A stretch of DNA of 64,000 nucleotides from positions 1-64,000 of the forward strand of contig NZ_QUEE01000001.1 of NCBI RefSeq assembly GCF_003477885.1, given 5' to 3'. The position numbers and the translations under genes were made by a program. Position 1 is the first letter of the stretch, and each line of letters begins with the position of its first letter. Below, piece after piece: positions 24,009 to 32,820 of the stretch. The DNA comes from Lachnotalea sp. AF33-28 (GTDB lineage: Bacteria; Bacillota; Clostridia; Lachnospirales; Lachnospiraceae). The notes beneath the pieces are model-generated. The model saw nothing but the letters and a program-made list of their open reading frames with translations, made no database searches and was not told where the DNA came from.

Positions 24009-25181
24009 TTATTCTGCAGCAGTTGTCTCGGTGCTTTCAGCCTCGGTCGCAGCCTCTGTGGCAGGAGCTTCCGTGGAAGCGGCTTCGGAGCTTTCCGCAG
24101 CGGAGGCACCTGTTTCTTCAGCAGTGCCCGCTTCCGTACCTGCAGCGGTTCCTGCCTCTGTGGAGGGTGCTTCTGTAGCAGCCTCGGTCTCATACAGGGT
24201 GACGTCTGTAAATACGACCTGATCCCATACGTCATCGTTCACCTTGAAGTCTTTCTTCTCCCAGCCGGTATACACGGTATTGAAGTATTCAGCCTTACGG
24301 GTATCGATGATGCTGTCCTTCTTATCCAGTGTAGTCTCTTCGTCAAAATCGGAAATACAGTGGATGGCGTAATAGCCGGTTCCTTCCAGATAGTAAACAT
24401 CCACATCGCCCGTAGCCATGGTGATCGCATGGGAGGCCAGGCCGGTCTGGGTTGTATCGCTTCTGGTATAGTTGTTCTTCGCGCGGGTGAGCCCATCCAT
24501 TTCGGAAGCGATTTCCGTCATGTCCTCGCCGTTTTTCACCCTGTCGGCGATCTCATTGGCTGTGGCCTCCGGTTCCGTATAGGTTTCGCTGGACTCGCTC
24601 ACCAGGATAAACTCCACCAGAACCTGTCTGGATTCCTCTTCGCTCACTTCTTTGTCACAGCCATCCGCCACGGCGGCCCACACCTTGTTGGCCAGGGCGT
24701 TCTTTTCATAAATTGCTGTCAAAAGCTCTTCTGTTACATGGGAAGCCTCGATGAGTTTTTCATCCGCATCTTCCATGAAGCTCTTTACGGCCTTCTCAAT
24801 CTTGGCATGATCTTCCTCTGTAAGGGAAACGTTGTATTCCGATGCATGCTCCATCAGCACACGGGTCTGCAACAGCTGCGCCATCACGCTTTCCTTCACA
24901 TAGTCCTGCATGGTAACGCCCGCTTCTATTTCGGACTCCCATGCCTCCTTAGCGGTCATATTGGCCATGAAATAGGGGAAATAGATTTCATTGCTGTACT
25001 GGCTGCTTCTGGCACTGAACATCGCCTCATCCAGATAAATATTTTCATCCCCGTACGTCGCCGCCACCGTGGCAGCGTAGTCCGCAGGATCAATGTTTTT
25101 CTTTGCGCACCCCGCCAGGGCTGTTACGGCCATCACAGCCGTTAAAAGAAGGGTCACTCCTTTTATCACTTGTCTTTTCAT
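24009..25181 (-). CDS. PrsA/SurA-like foldase lipoprotein
   Basis: 390 residues. A lipoprotein signal (MKRQVIKG, hydrophobic core, LAGC lipobox with Cys at 25) anchors it outside the membrane. Helical SurA_N-like segments (about 50-185) and a parvulin-like region (about 188-300; VLVEFILVSESSE...) follow. The last about 60 residues are a low-complexity tail of A, T, E and S. The rotamase core lacks the usual catalytic His (HILV is FILV) and GGDLG, so it may be a chaperone rather than an active prolyl isomerase. It lies 98 bp downstream of mfd on the same strand, a frequent clostridial arrangement. Confidence 0.82.
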   Translation of the reverse strand: MKRQVIKGVTLLLTAVMAVTALAGCAKKNIDPADYAATVAATYGDENIYLDEAMFSARSSQYSNEIYFPYFMANMTAKEAWESEIEAGVTMQDYVKESVMAQLLQTRVLMEHASEYNVSLTEEDHAKIEKAVKSFMEDADEKLIEASHVTEELLTAIYEKNALANKVWAAVADGCDKEVSEEESRQVLVEFILVSESSETYTEPEATANEIADRVKNGEDMTEIASEMDGLTRAKNNYTRSDTTQTGLASHAITMATGDVDVYYLEGTGYYAIHCISDFDEETTLDKKDSIIDTRKAEYFNTVYTGWEKKDFKVNDDVWDQVVFTDVTLYETEAATEAPSTEAGTAAGTEAGTAEETGASAAESSEAASTEAPATEAATEAESTETTAAE

Positions 25182-25279
25182 AGAAATCCTCCTAGTTTGT
25201 ACTCATAAAGGAAATTATAATACCTTTCCCCTTTTTGCGCAACCAAAAAACAGTGAAAGATTGGTGAAAGTGTATCTGT

Positions 25280-28200
25280 TCAGACATCAGTCAAAGTTTT
25301 CAGGTTCTTTATGTCGCGGACGATCGTCAGGCAGCTGGTAAGCAGGGTTTCGTCGTCGCGGATCTCTTTACGTTTATTGGTGTACACAAAGTACGGCGTA
25401 TCTGTGGCGGCGAACTTAAGGAGCCCATTGTAGCGCCGGATCAGTTCGGGAATCCTGGCCGGATCTACATCGGCTTTGCCGTACATTGTGAATTTCAGCT
25501 CGTCTTTGTTCCCGTCGATCTCAACGATCTGCGCCTCGTGAGCCTCCGCCTTTAAGAGGGCGATTTTGAGCAGATGTTCCACAGCCCTCGGCATCTCCCC
25601 GAAACGGTCAATCAGCTCATCCTGCATATCCATATGCTCCTCTTCGTTCTCGATGGCGGAGATGCGCTTGTAGATGTCCAGTTTCAATGCCTCATTGCGG
25701 ATATAAAAGGACGGAATATATGCATCGATGTCCAGATCTACAGTGGTCTCATACGTTTCCTCAGGCATTTCTCCCTTCAGGGCCTTTACAGCGGTATTTA
25801 ACAGTTTGCAGTACAGATCATATCCCACAGCCTCCATATGGCCGTGCTGCTGTGCGCCCAGCAGGTTTCCGGCCCCTCTGATCTCAAGATCCCGCATGGC
25901 GATCTTGATGCCTGAGCCCAGCTCCGTATATTCCCGGATCGCCTGGAGCCGCTTCTCGGCTTCCTCTCTAAGAAGCTTATCGCGTTTATACATCAAAAAG
26001 GCATAGGAGGTCCGGTTGGAACGGCCCACACGTCCCCTAAGCTGGTAGAGCTGCGAGAGCCCGAACCGGTCCGCATCGTGTATGATGATTGTATTTACGT
26101 TGGAGATATCCAGTCCGGTCTCAATGATGGTGGTGGATACCAGCACATCGATCTCCCCGTTTATGAAATCCAGCATGATCTGCTCCAGCTGCCTCTCACG
26201 CATCTGCCCGTGAGCATAGACCACATTGGCCTCCGGCACAAGCATGGCGATCTTATCCGTGATGTCCTGGATGCTCTTTACCTGATTGTAAACATAATAA
26301 ATCTGACCACCTCTGGCCAGCTCCCGATGGATAGCCTCACGGATCATCTCTTCATTGTATTCCATCACATACGTCTGAATCGGAATACGGTCCATAGGCG
26401 GTTCCTCCAGCACGCTCATAGAACGGATCCCGATCAGGCTCATGTGCAGGGTGCGCGGTATGGGGGTGGCGGTCAGCGTCAGCACATCGACATTTTCCTT
26501 CATCTTTTTAATCTTTTCCTTATGGGCCACGCCGAAGCGCTGCTCCTCATCTATGATCAGCAGCCCCAGATCCTTGTACACCACGTCAGATGACAGCACC
26601 CGGTGGGTTCCGATCAGGATATCCACCATACCCTTTCTTAAATCCTCCAGGGTCTTTTTCTGCTCAGCTGCGCTGCGAAATCTCGACATCAGATCAATGC
26701 GTACCGGATAATCCTTCATGCGCTGTGTAAATGTGTTGTAATGCTGCTGGGCCAGGATCGTCGTAGGCACCAGGTATACCACCTGCTTGCCGTCCTGCAC
26801 CGCCTTAAAGGCCGCCCGGATGGCGATCTCTGTCTTGCCGTAACCCACGTCTCCGCAGACCAGACGGTCCATGATATTGCTGCTTTCCATATCCTTCTTG
26901 GTCGCTTCTATGGCGGATAGCTGATCCTCGGTCTCTTCATAAGGAAACATCTCTTCAAATTCGCGCTGCCACACGGTATCCGGGCTATACTGATACCCTT
27001 TCTGGTTCTGTCTGGCCGCGTACAGTTCCACCAGATCCCTGGCGATTTCTTTGACAGCGGATTTGACCTTTGACTTGGTCGTCTTCCATTCGCTGCCGCC
27101 CAGCCGGTTCAGCTTTGGTTTCTTCGCATCGCTGTCCGCATATTTCTGCACCAGATCCATCTGGGTAACCGGGATATAGAGGTTTCCTCCGTCCCCATAT
27201 TCGATCTTAATATAATCCTTGGTATTGCCGGATACCTCCACCTTTTCGATGCCGCGGAAAATACCAAGACCATGGTTTTCATGGATCACATAATCGCCAA
27301 CAGACAGATCCGAAAAGCTCTGTATCTTCTTGCCCTCATAGGTATGCTTTTTCTTCCGCGCTTTTTTCTTCACGCCGAACATATCGCCTTCCGTGATCAC
27401 CACAAAGCGGAGAAACGGATATTCAAATCCCTTATGAAGCTTACCGCAGGTCACAAGGATACGGCCGGGATTTACAGCTTCATCAAAGTCCGGGCGGTAG
27501 AAAGAATCCAGTTCATACTCCTTTAAATCCTCCGCCAGGCGCATAGCTCTGGTGCCGGAATTGGACAGCAGCACCACCCTGTAGCGGTCCCGCTTCCAGT
27601 GTTTGAGGTCCTTGATCAGCTCTTCAAAGCTGCTCTGATAGGAGCTGACATTTTTTATCATAATATTATATTTTCTGTTGACCTTTATAAGCGGCGCCTT
27701 TTGGTCCAGACCGCACATACAGAAAGCGGCAGGGCGTTCCATCCGCCGCATCACATCCTTCGTTTCATAGAGGATACTGGTCTGTCCCGGCAGCAGATAG
27801 CCCTTTTCCAACCTGTGGCTCATGCTCTCCCGAAATTCCAGCTCCACAGCCTCCGCCCTCTGAAAGATGCGCACAGGTTCGTCCAATACGGTAAAGGTAT
27901 CCTCTTGCGAGAAATAATCCAGCAGAGAGACAGTATCCTCATAGAAATACCGCACATAGCCGTCCAGGCCATGGGTCATAAAACCTTCCTGCAGCTCTTC
28001 CAGCAACATATCCACATTGGAACGGATCCGGGCAGCCTCCTCCGTGCGCATCTGATCCCGAAGGGCCCGTACATACTGCCTGCACTCCTTTTCAATGCGG
28101 TCCGCACCGTCTTTTAACACATCCCCGGTCAGCAAAACCTCAGAGGCGGGGTAGATGCGTATCTCCTCCAGCGATTCGATGGATCTCTGGCTTTCCGCCT

Positions 28201-28816
28201 CGAAGCCGCGGATGGAGTCGATCTCATCTCCCCAGAATTCCACACGCACAGGATTTTCATCCGTAAGGCCAAATACATCCAAAATGCCTCCGCGGATGCA
28301 GAACTGCCCCGGCCCCTCCACTTGAAACACATGCTCATAGCCCAGATAGACCAGTTCCTGGCGGATCTCCTCCACAGAACGGCTTTCCCCTTCCCGCAGT
28401 ATCAGAATCCGCTCCCGTATGCGTTCCAGCCTAAGCAGATGATCCATGCAGCCGTCCACCGCAGTGATGATCACGCCCCCTCTGCCCTCCAGCAGCTGCC
28501 TGATCACCGTCATGCGCTGCCTCACCAGCAGTTTCCCCTGGATATCCGCATTATAAAAAAGGAGATCCTTAGCAGGATAGAGCCATACATCCCGGCCGTA
28601 AAACTGGCTGTCCTCATACAGTTCCTTTGCTCTGGCCTCGTTGTAAGTGATGACTAACTTCCACTTTTTCTCCTCCCCGAAGCCAGAGATTAAATGAGGC
28701 TTAGCGGCATCGATACAGCCGCTTAATGAAACGGGACCTTTCCCCGAGTCCAGATCCCGCCTGACCTGATCATATTCATTCCACTCTTTAAACAGATAGT
28801 TTAGCTGTTCCGGCAT
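25280..28816 (-). CDS. mfd: Transcription-repair coupling factor Mfd
   Basis: 1178 residues, full length. An N-terminal UvrB-like region is followed by the RNA polymerase-interacting domain (about 505-560; VGDYVIHENHGLGIFRGIEK), then a superfamily 2 translocase with Walker A GDVGYGKTEIA, LLIIDEEQRFGV, LTATPIPRTLHMSL, TRG-like SQLYQLRGRVGRS, and a C-terminal regulatory domain. Mfd removes stalled RNA polymerase and recruits UvrA. The second ATG (28816) has GGAG at 7 bp, while the first (28822) is too close to it. It follows pth by 13 bp. Confidence 0.97.
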   Translation of the reverse strand: MPEQLNYLFKEWNEYDQVRRDLDSGKGPVSLSGCIDAAKPHLISGFGEEKKWKLVITYNEARAKELYEDSQFYGRDVWLYPAKDLLFYNADIQGKLLVRQRMTVIRQLLEGRGGVIITAVDGCMDHLLRLERIRERILILREGESRSVEEIRQELVYLGYEHVFQVEGPGQFCIRGGILDVFGLTDENPVRVEFWGDEIDSIRGFEAESQRSIESLEEIRIYPASEVLLTGDVLKDGADRIEKECRQYVRALRDQMRTEEAARIRSNVDMLLEELQEGFMTHGLDGYVRYFYEDTVSLLDYFSQEDTFTVLDEPVRIFQRAEAVELEFRESMSHRLEKGYLLPGQTSILYETKDVMRRMERPAAFCMCGLDQKAPLIKVNRKYNIMIKNVSSYQSSFEELIKDLKHWKRDRYRVVLLSNSGTRAMRLAEDLKEYELDSFYRPDFDEAVNPGRILVTCGKLHKGFEYPFLRFVVITEGDMFGVKKKARKKKHTYEGKKIQSFSDLSVGDYVIHENHGLGIFRGIEKVEVSGNTKDYIKIEYGDGGNLYIPVTQMDLVQKYADSDAKKPKLNRLGGSEWKTTKSKVKSAVKEIARDLVELYAARQNQKGYQYSPDTVWQREFEEMFPYEETEDQLSAIEATKKDMESSNIMDRLVCGDVGYGKTEIAIRAAFKAVQDGKQVVYLVPTTILAQQHYNTFTQRMKDYPVRIDLMSRFRSAAEQKKTLEDLRKGMVDILIGTHRVLSSDVVYKDLGLLIIDEEQRFGVAHKEKIKKMKENVDVLTLTATPIPRTLHMSLIGIRSMSVLEEPPMDRIPIQTYVMEYNEEMIREAIHRELARGGQIYYVYNQVKSIQDITDKIAMLVPEANVVYAHGQMRERQLEQIMLDFINGEIDVLVSTTIIETGLDISNVNTIIIHDADRFGLSQLYQLRGRVGRSNRTSYAFLMYKRDKLLREEAEKRLQAIREYTELGSGIKIAMRDLEIRGAGNLLGAQQHGHMEAVGYDLYCKLLNTAVKALKGEMPEETYETTVDLDIDAYIPSFYIRNEALKLDIYKRISAIENEEEHMDMQDELIDRFGEMPRAVEHLLKIALLKAEAHEAQIVEIDGNKDELKFTMYGKADVDPARIPELIRRYNGLLKFAATDTPYFVYTNKRKEIRDDETLLTSCLTIVRDIKNLKTLTDV

Positions 28817-28829
28817 TTCCATACTCCAA

Positions 28830-29393
28830 TCAACAACCGTTAAATCGGTTCATAGCCGCCTGAATGCCCTCCGTAAGGAACGTTTCCGCCGCCTGACCGG
28901 CTCTGCCGACCGTTTCCCGGATCACCGGCAGCTCCTCAGACGGAAAATGGCCCAGCACATAATCCGCCAGATCCATCCTGGGCGGTTTCTCACCTATGCC
29001 GACGCGGATCCGCCCGAAAACATCGCATCCCAGACAGGATATAATGCTTTTTATGCCATTATGCCCTCCCGCGCTGCCTTTGGCGCGAATCCTTAGCTTG
29101 CCCACATCCAGACTGATATCATCATAAATAATGATCAGCTCTTCCTGGCTGATCTTATAATATTCTATTAGCTCTCTAACACTTTCACCACTGAGATTCA
29201 TATAAGTCATCGGCTTAGCCAGTATGACCTTCTGTCCGCCGATCACGCCTTTGCCGATCAGCGCCTTATGCTTTCTGGTATCTACGGAAATACGGTATTC
29301 GTCGGACAGCCGGTCGATGACGCTAAATCCCACGTTGTGGCGCGTCCCCGCATACTGCATTCCAGGATTTCCAAGTCCTACAATTATATACAT
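28830..29393 (-). CDS. pth: Peptidyl-tRNA hydrolase
   Basis: 187 residues, normal length. MYIIVGLGNPGMQYAGTRHN (catalytic His), AKPMTYMNLSGESV, IIIYDDISLDVGKLRIRAKG (catalytic Asp), GSAGGHNGIKSI and RIRVGIGEKP are seen. It frees peptides from tRNA that dropped off ribosomes. The start at 29393 is fixed by homology; the frame extends to 29510 with no family similarity and the ribosome site is weak (AAAGG). Its order pth-mfd matches B. subtilis spoVC-mfd. Confidence 0.96.
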   Translation of the reverse strand: MYIIVGLGNPGMQYAGTRHNVGFSVIDRLSDEYRISVDTRKHKALIGKGVIGGQKVILAKPMTYMNLSGESVRELIEYYKISQEELIIIYDDISLDVGKLRIRAKGSAGGHNGIKSIISCLGCDVFGRIRVGIGEKPPRMDLADYVLGHFPSEELPVIRETVGRAGQAAETFLTEGIQAAMNRFNGC

Positions 29394-29511
29394 GCCATTC
29401 ACCAAACCTTTCGGATAACCGGCTCCTGCGCCCTTGGCGCAGCTGCCTGCCGGAATCTTTATTGTAGCAAGAATCCGGTACCTTGTAAAGCGGGCAAAAG
29501 GAGGTTTCAAC

Positions 29512-29580
29512 GTTACTGTTCACGGTTTTCCGTAAACCGCCCCGCCTTACGCTGCTTTATCGGCAACTCTGAACGGTAAC
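29512..29580. repeat. Family A palindromic repeat, short copy
   Basis: About 70 bp with GTTACTGTTCAC at one end and GAACGGTAAC at the other, and the core GCTGCTTTATCGGCA shared with copies at 2283 and 44181. It lies upstream of pth on the minus strand. Confidence 0.8.
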
Positions 29581-29792
29581 TTGCTGCTTACAATTATTAA
29601 AAAGCGCATACTTAAAACAGCCCTGGCGTATGCGGTCGGCATAGCAGGGCTGTTGTGCAGTTACTTTTTGTGTTTCTTTAATAGCCAGAGCATATTCTAT
29701 GAGGAACACTGCCCTGCTATTTGTGGAGCATGAACGGTATCTGTGTTAAAAATAAGTCTGACATCATCTATAGGCGTCGAATACAGGCGGGT
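29581..29792. other. Intergenic region after spoVG with a 10-bp hairpin
   Basis: AACAGCCCTG and CAGGGCTGTT (about 29619-29655) form a hairpin with an 18-base loop, perhaps the spoVG terminator although a T-run appears only 8 bases later. Nothing else is visible in this part of the 399-bp gap. Confidence 0.5.
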
Positions 29793-30071
29793 CTATAGAT
29801 CTTCCTCGTCGGCTTCCAACAGGGTCGTTTCATACTTCGCCAGAATGATGCTCTGAATCTTATCTCTGGTCTCGGAGTTGATCGGGTGTGCGATATCCCT
29901 ATATTCGCCGTCGGCAGCTTTTCTGCTGGGCATGGCGATGAACATTCCCTTCTCCCCCTCGATCACTTTGATATCGTGAACTACAAACTCATTGTCCAGC
30001 GTGATCGAGACGATCGCTTTCATCTTACCTTCCTTGGAAACCTTGCGTACTCTTACATCCGTAATCTGCAT
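29793..30071 (-). CDS. spoVG: Septation/sporulation regulator SpoVG
   Basis: 92 residues. MQITDVRVRKVSKEGKMKAI, FVVHDIKVIEGEKGMFIAMP and SRKAADGEYRDIAHPI are the hallmark SpoVG sequence. It is a small nucleic-acid-binding protein that affects septation and sporulation. GGAAGGGG precedes the ATG at 30071; the open frame reaches 30164 but the extra residues are not SpoVG. The last residues (YETTLLEADEEDL) are acidic. It lies downstream of glgD. Confidence 0.97.
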   Translation of the reverse strand: MQITDVRVRKVSKEGKMKAIVSITLDNEFVVHDIKVIEGEKGMFIAMPSRKAADGEYRDIAHPINSETRDKIQSIILAKYETTLLEADEEDL

Positions 30072-30189
30072 ATAAGTAACCCCTTCCCGTCGTCTATTTT
30101 TGCATGCACACCGGGCTGTCCGGCAGCATCCCCCCGCCGCCGCGGCCCTGTTTTGTGCGAGCAAGGCACACAGATGTGCGCTTAAGTTA

Positions 30190-31311
30190 TCAGATTACAT
30201 ACCTTTCGTTTTTCTCGATCACGACCTTTATGTTGTCCGGATCCCCCAGATATGTCATATTCGCTCTGATTGTGTCGCGGCTCTCGACTATGCAGTTCTC
30301 GATCCGCGTATTGTCCCCGATATATACATCATTTAATATGATAGAATTCTTAATCACACAGTTGTTGCCGATGTATGCCTTCTTAAACAGCACGGAGTTC
30401 TCCACAGTGCCATTTATGATGCATCCGCTGGAAATCAGGCTGTTTTTCACCACAGCCCCCGGATTATATTTCGCCGGCGGATTGTCATCGACTTTGGAAT
30501 AAACGTCCGGATACTGCTTGAAGAAATAGTCCCTGACCTCTTTCTTTAAGAAGTCCATGTTGGTCTGATAATACGCCTCAACCGTGGAAATATTGCTCCA
30601 ATAGCTCTCCATCTTATACGCGTAGATCCGTTTCAGATTTTTATAGCGGATAATGATGTCATTGACAAAATCGAAACGGTCTTCCTGGGCACAGCGTTCA
30701 ATCAGCTCGATGAGCTGGCGGCGGCGGATCACATAGATGCCGCAGGAAACTGTGCTGGAACTGGCCACCATGGGTTTCTCATCAAACTCAAGGATGCGCC
30801 CGTCCTCATTGGTCCTCACCTGGCCGAAACGCCCCACATCCGCTGACGCAGGCATGTCCTTGCAGACAACGGTGATATCCGCTTTCTTCTCTATATGGTA
30901 CTCCAGAACCTTGTTGTAATCCAGCTTATAGATTCCGTCACCGGCCGTGATCACAACATAGGGTTCATGGCTGCTCTTTAAGAAATTCAGATTCTGATAG
31001 ATGGAATCCGCGGTTCCCCGGTACCAGTCGCTGTTCTGTGCCGTAATGGTCGGCGTGAACACAAACAGGCCGCCCTGCTTTCTGCCGAAATCCCACCATT
31101 TTGAAGAATTCAGGTGCTCATTTAGGGATCTTGAATTATACTGGGTGAAGACAGCCACTTTTTTAATATGGGAATTGGTCATGTTGCTAAGTGCGAAGTC
31201 AATGCTTCGGTAACTGCCTGCAATGGGCATTGCTGCAATCGCTCTCTTGTATGACAATTCACGCATCCTTTTATTATTTCCGCCTGCTAATACAATACCT
31301 ATTGCTCTCAT
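30190..31311 (-). CDS. glgD: Glucose-1-phosphate adenylyltransferase regulatory subunit GlgD
   Basis: 373 residues. The nucleotidyltransferase fold begins GIVLAGGNNKRMRELSYKRA, differing from the catalytic G-G-x-G-x-R-L of GlgC, and a C-terminal left-handed beta-helix (about 285-365; SLISSGCIINGTVENSVLF) follows. In Firmicutes GlgD pairs with GlgC and tunes the enzyme, usually without activity of its own. It overlaps the glgC stop by 4 bp, so translation is coupled. It joins the GH13 enzyme in pointing to glycogen use, though no glgA, glgB or glgP lies in the window. Confidence 0.94.
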   Translation of the reverse strand: MRAIGIVLAGGNNKRMRELSYKRAIAAMPIAGSYRSIDFALSNMTNSHIKKVAVFTQYNSRSLNEHLNSSKWWDFGRKQGGLFVFTPTITAQNSDWYRGTADSIYQNLNFLKSSHEPYVVITAGDGIYKLDYNKVLEYHIEKKADITVVCKDMPASADVGRFGQVRTNEDGRILEFDEKPMVASSSTVSCGIYVIRRRQLIELIERCAQEDRFDFVNDIIIRYKNLKRIYAYKMESYWSNISTVEAYYQTNMDFLKKEVRDYFFKQYPDVYSKVDDNPPAKYNPGAVVKNSLISSGCIINGTVENSVLFKKAYIGNNCVIKNSIILNDVYIGDNTRIENCIVESRDTIRANMTYLGDPDNIKVVIEKNERYVI

Positions 31312-32582
31312 TTAGAAACACCTGCCTTTATAATGTAATTGCCGCTCTCCAGTTCACCTCCCGGATAGTCCTCCTCTTCGGTTACGCCGGAAATCGCAGT
31401 GTTCTTGCCCACCTTCACATTGGGAGGTATATAGGAATTCTCGCCGATCGTCACCAGATCAAACGCATATACCTTCGGGTCCAGCTTGCTGGGAGCAAAT
31501 TCACCCACGCCCAGGGATACGTTCTCTCCTAATTCACAGTTTTCCGCCACTATGGACTTGTACACCATACATCCTTCGCCGATCGTGCTGTCACGCATGA
31601 TGATGGAATCCCGGATGACCGCGCCTCTTCCGATCGTAACCCCGGGCCCGATCACGGAATTATAGACCTCGCCGTATACATCCGTGCCCTCGCCGATGAT
31701 ACTCTTTTCAATCTTCGCCTCTCCTGCTATGTACTGCGGAGGCAGAATATCGCTCTTCGTGTAGATTTTCCAATACTCTTCATAGAGATTGAATACCGGG
31801 ATAATATCGATCAGTTCCATATTGGCTTCCCAATAGGAACCGAGCGTTCCGACATCCTTCCAGTATCCGTTGTATTCATACGCAAATATGCGGTCCCCCC
31901 TCTCAAAGCAGTAGGGGATGATATGCTTGCCAAAATCGCATGCGGTCTGATTGGACAGCTTAATCAGAGCTTCCTTCAATACCTTCCAGCTGAATATGTA
32001 GATGCCCATGGAAGCCAGATTGCTGCGCGGATTTGCGGGTTTTTCCTCGAATTCCGTGATGCGGCTTTCCTCATCGGTGATCAGAATGCCGAACCGGCTG
32101 GCCTCTTCAATGGGAACCGGCATGGCCGCAATTGTCACATCCGCATTGTTCGCCTTATGATAATCCAGCATTACCTCGTAATCCATCTTGTAAATATGAT
32201 CTCCGGACAATATAAGCACATACTCCGGATTGTATTCTTCCATGTACTCCAGATTCTGATAGATCGCATTCGCTGTTCCCGTGTACCACTCGCTGCTGGT
32301 ACTTTTTTCGTACGGTGGAAGAACGGTAACACCACCAACGTTCTTGTCCAAATCCCACGGAATGCCGATTCCGATATGGGAATTGAGCCGAAGCGGCTGA
32401 TACTGTGTCAGAACACCCACCGTATCAATACCGGAATTAATACAGTTGCTCAAGGGAAAATCAATGATTCGGTATTTTCCTCCGAAGGCAACCGCCGGTT
32501 TTGCCACTTTTGAGGTTAATACTCCCAATCTGCTGCCTTGTCCGCCTGCTAAAAGCATGGCTATCATCTCTTTCTTAATCAC
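31308..32582 (-). CDS. glgC: Glucose-1-phosphate adenylyltransferase, catalytic subunit
   Basis: 424 residues. Motifs are MLLAGGQGSRLGVLTSKVAK (substrate and ATP loop), VAFGGKYRIIDFPLSNCINS, LILSGDHIYKMDY (metal Asp) and the C-terminal beta-helix. It makes ADP-glucose for glycogen synthesis. The start is GTG at 32580-32582 with GAGGTGAT just upstream. It is first in the glgC-glgD pair. The 238-bp gap to asnS holds an asnS promoter; the minus-strand glgC promoter was not clear, although a TATACT-like -10 lies near 32620. Confidence 0.96.
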   Translation of the reverse strand: MIKKEMIAMLLAGGQGSRLGVLTSKVAKPAVAFGGKYRIIDFPLSNCINSGIDTVGVLTQYQPLRLNSHIGIGIPWDLDKNVGGVTVLPPYEKSTSSEWYTGTANAIYQNLEYMEEYNPEYVLILSGDHIYKMDYEVMLDYHKANNADVTIAAMPVPIEEASRFGILITDEESRITEFEEKPANPRSNLASMGIYIFSWKVLKEALIKLSNQTACDFGKHIIPYCFERGDRIFAYEYNGYWKDVGTLGSYWEANMELIDIIPVFNLYEEYWKIYTKSDILPPQYIAGEAKIEKSIIGEGTDVYGEVYNSVIGPGVTIGRGAVIRDSIIMRDSTIGEGCMVYKSIVAENCELGENVSLGVGEFAPSKLDPKVYAFDLVTIGENSYIPPNVKVGKNTAISGVTEEEDYPGGELESGNYIIKAGVSK

Positions 32583-32726
32583 GCTATCACCTCACGTCGT
32601 TGTGTTTTTATACGAATAGTATAACATAATGTGTCCGGAATGTGAACAAACTTTACAACTTTTTTTACAAATTCTTACGCATTATTTGACAAATTCAAGA
32701 CAACCTATTTTCAGATGCTTTAGTCC

Positions 32727-32755
32727 TTGAAGATGTTTCCAAAATCGTATATAAT
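32727..32755 (+). promoter_or_regulatory. asnS promoter
   Basis: TTGAAG (32727-32732), 17-bp spacer, TATAAT (32750-32755). AAGGAG precedes ATG 32821. No T-box (no specifier, AGGGTGGNACCGCG motif or antiterminator) is seen in the about 60-base leader. Confidence 0.85.
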
Positions 32756-32820
32756 ACAATCCAAAGGCTCATGAATACAAGCTTTCACCAAAAATATGAA
32801 TACACAAGGAGCTATCCGCT

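Noticed and set aside
23709..25145. 478-residue plus-strand ORF opposite the PrsA-like gene
   Set aside because: Cys/Gly/Ser-rich shadow of the low-complexity tail and foldase gene; a strong terminator lies inside it.
32583..32820. T-box leader for asnS
   Set aside because: The promoter at 32750 leaves only about 60 bases before the ATG and no T-box sequence or terminator hairpin is visible.
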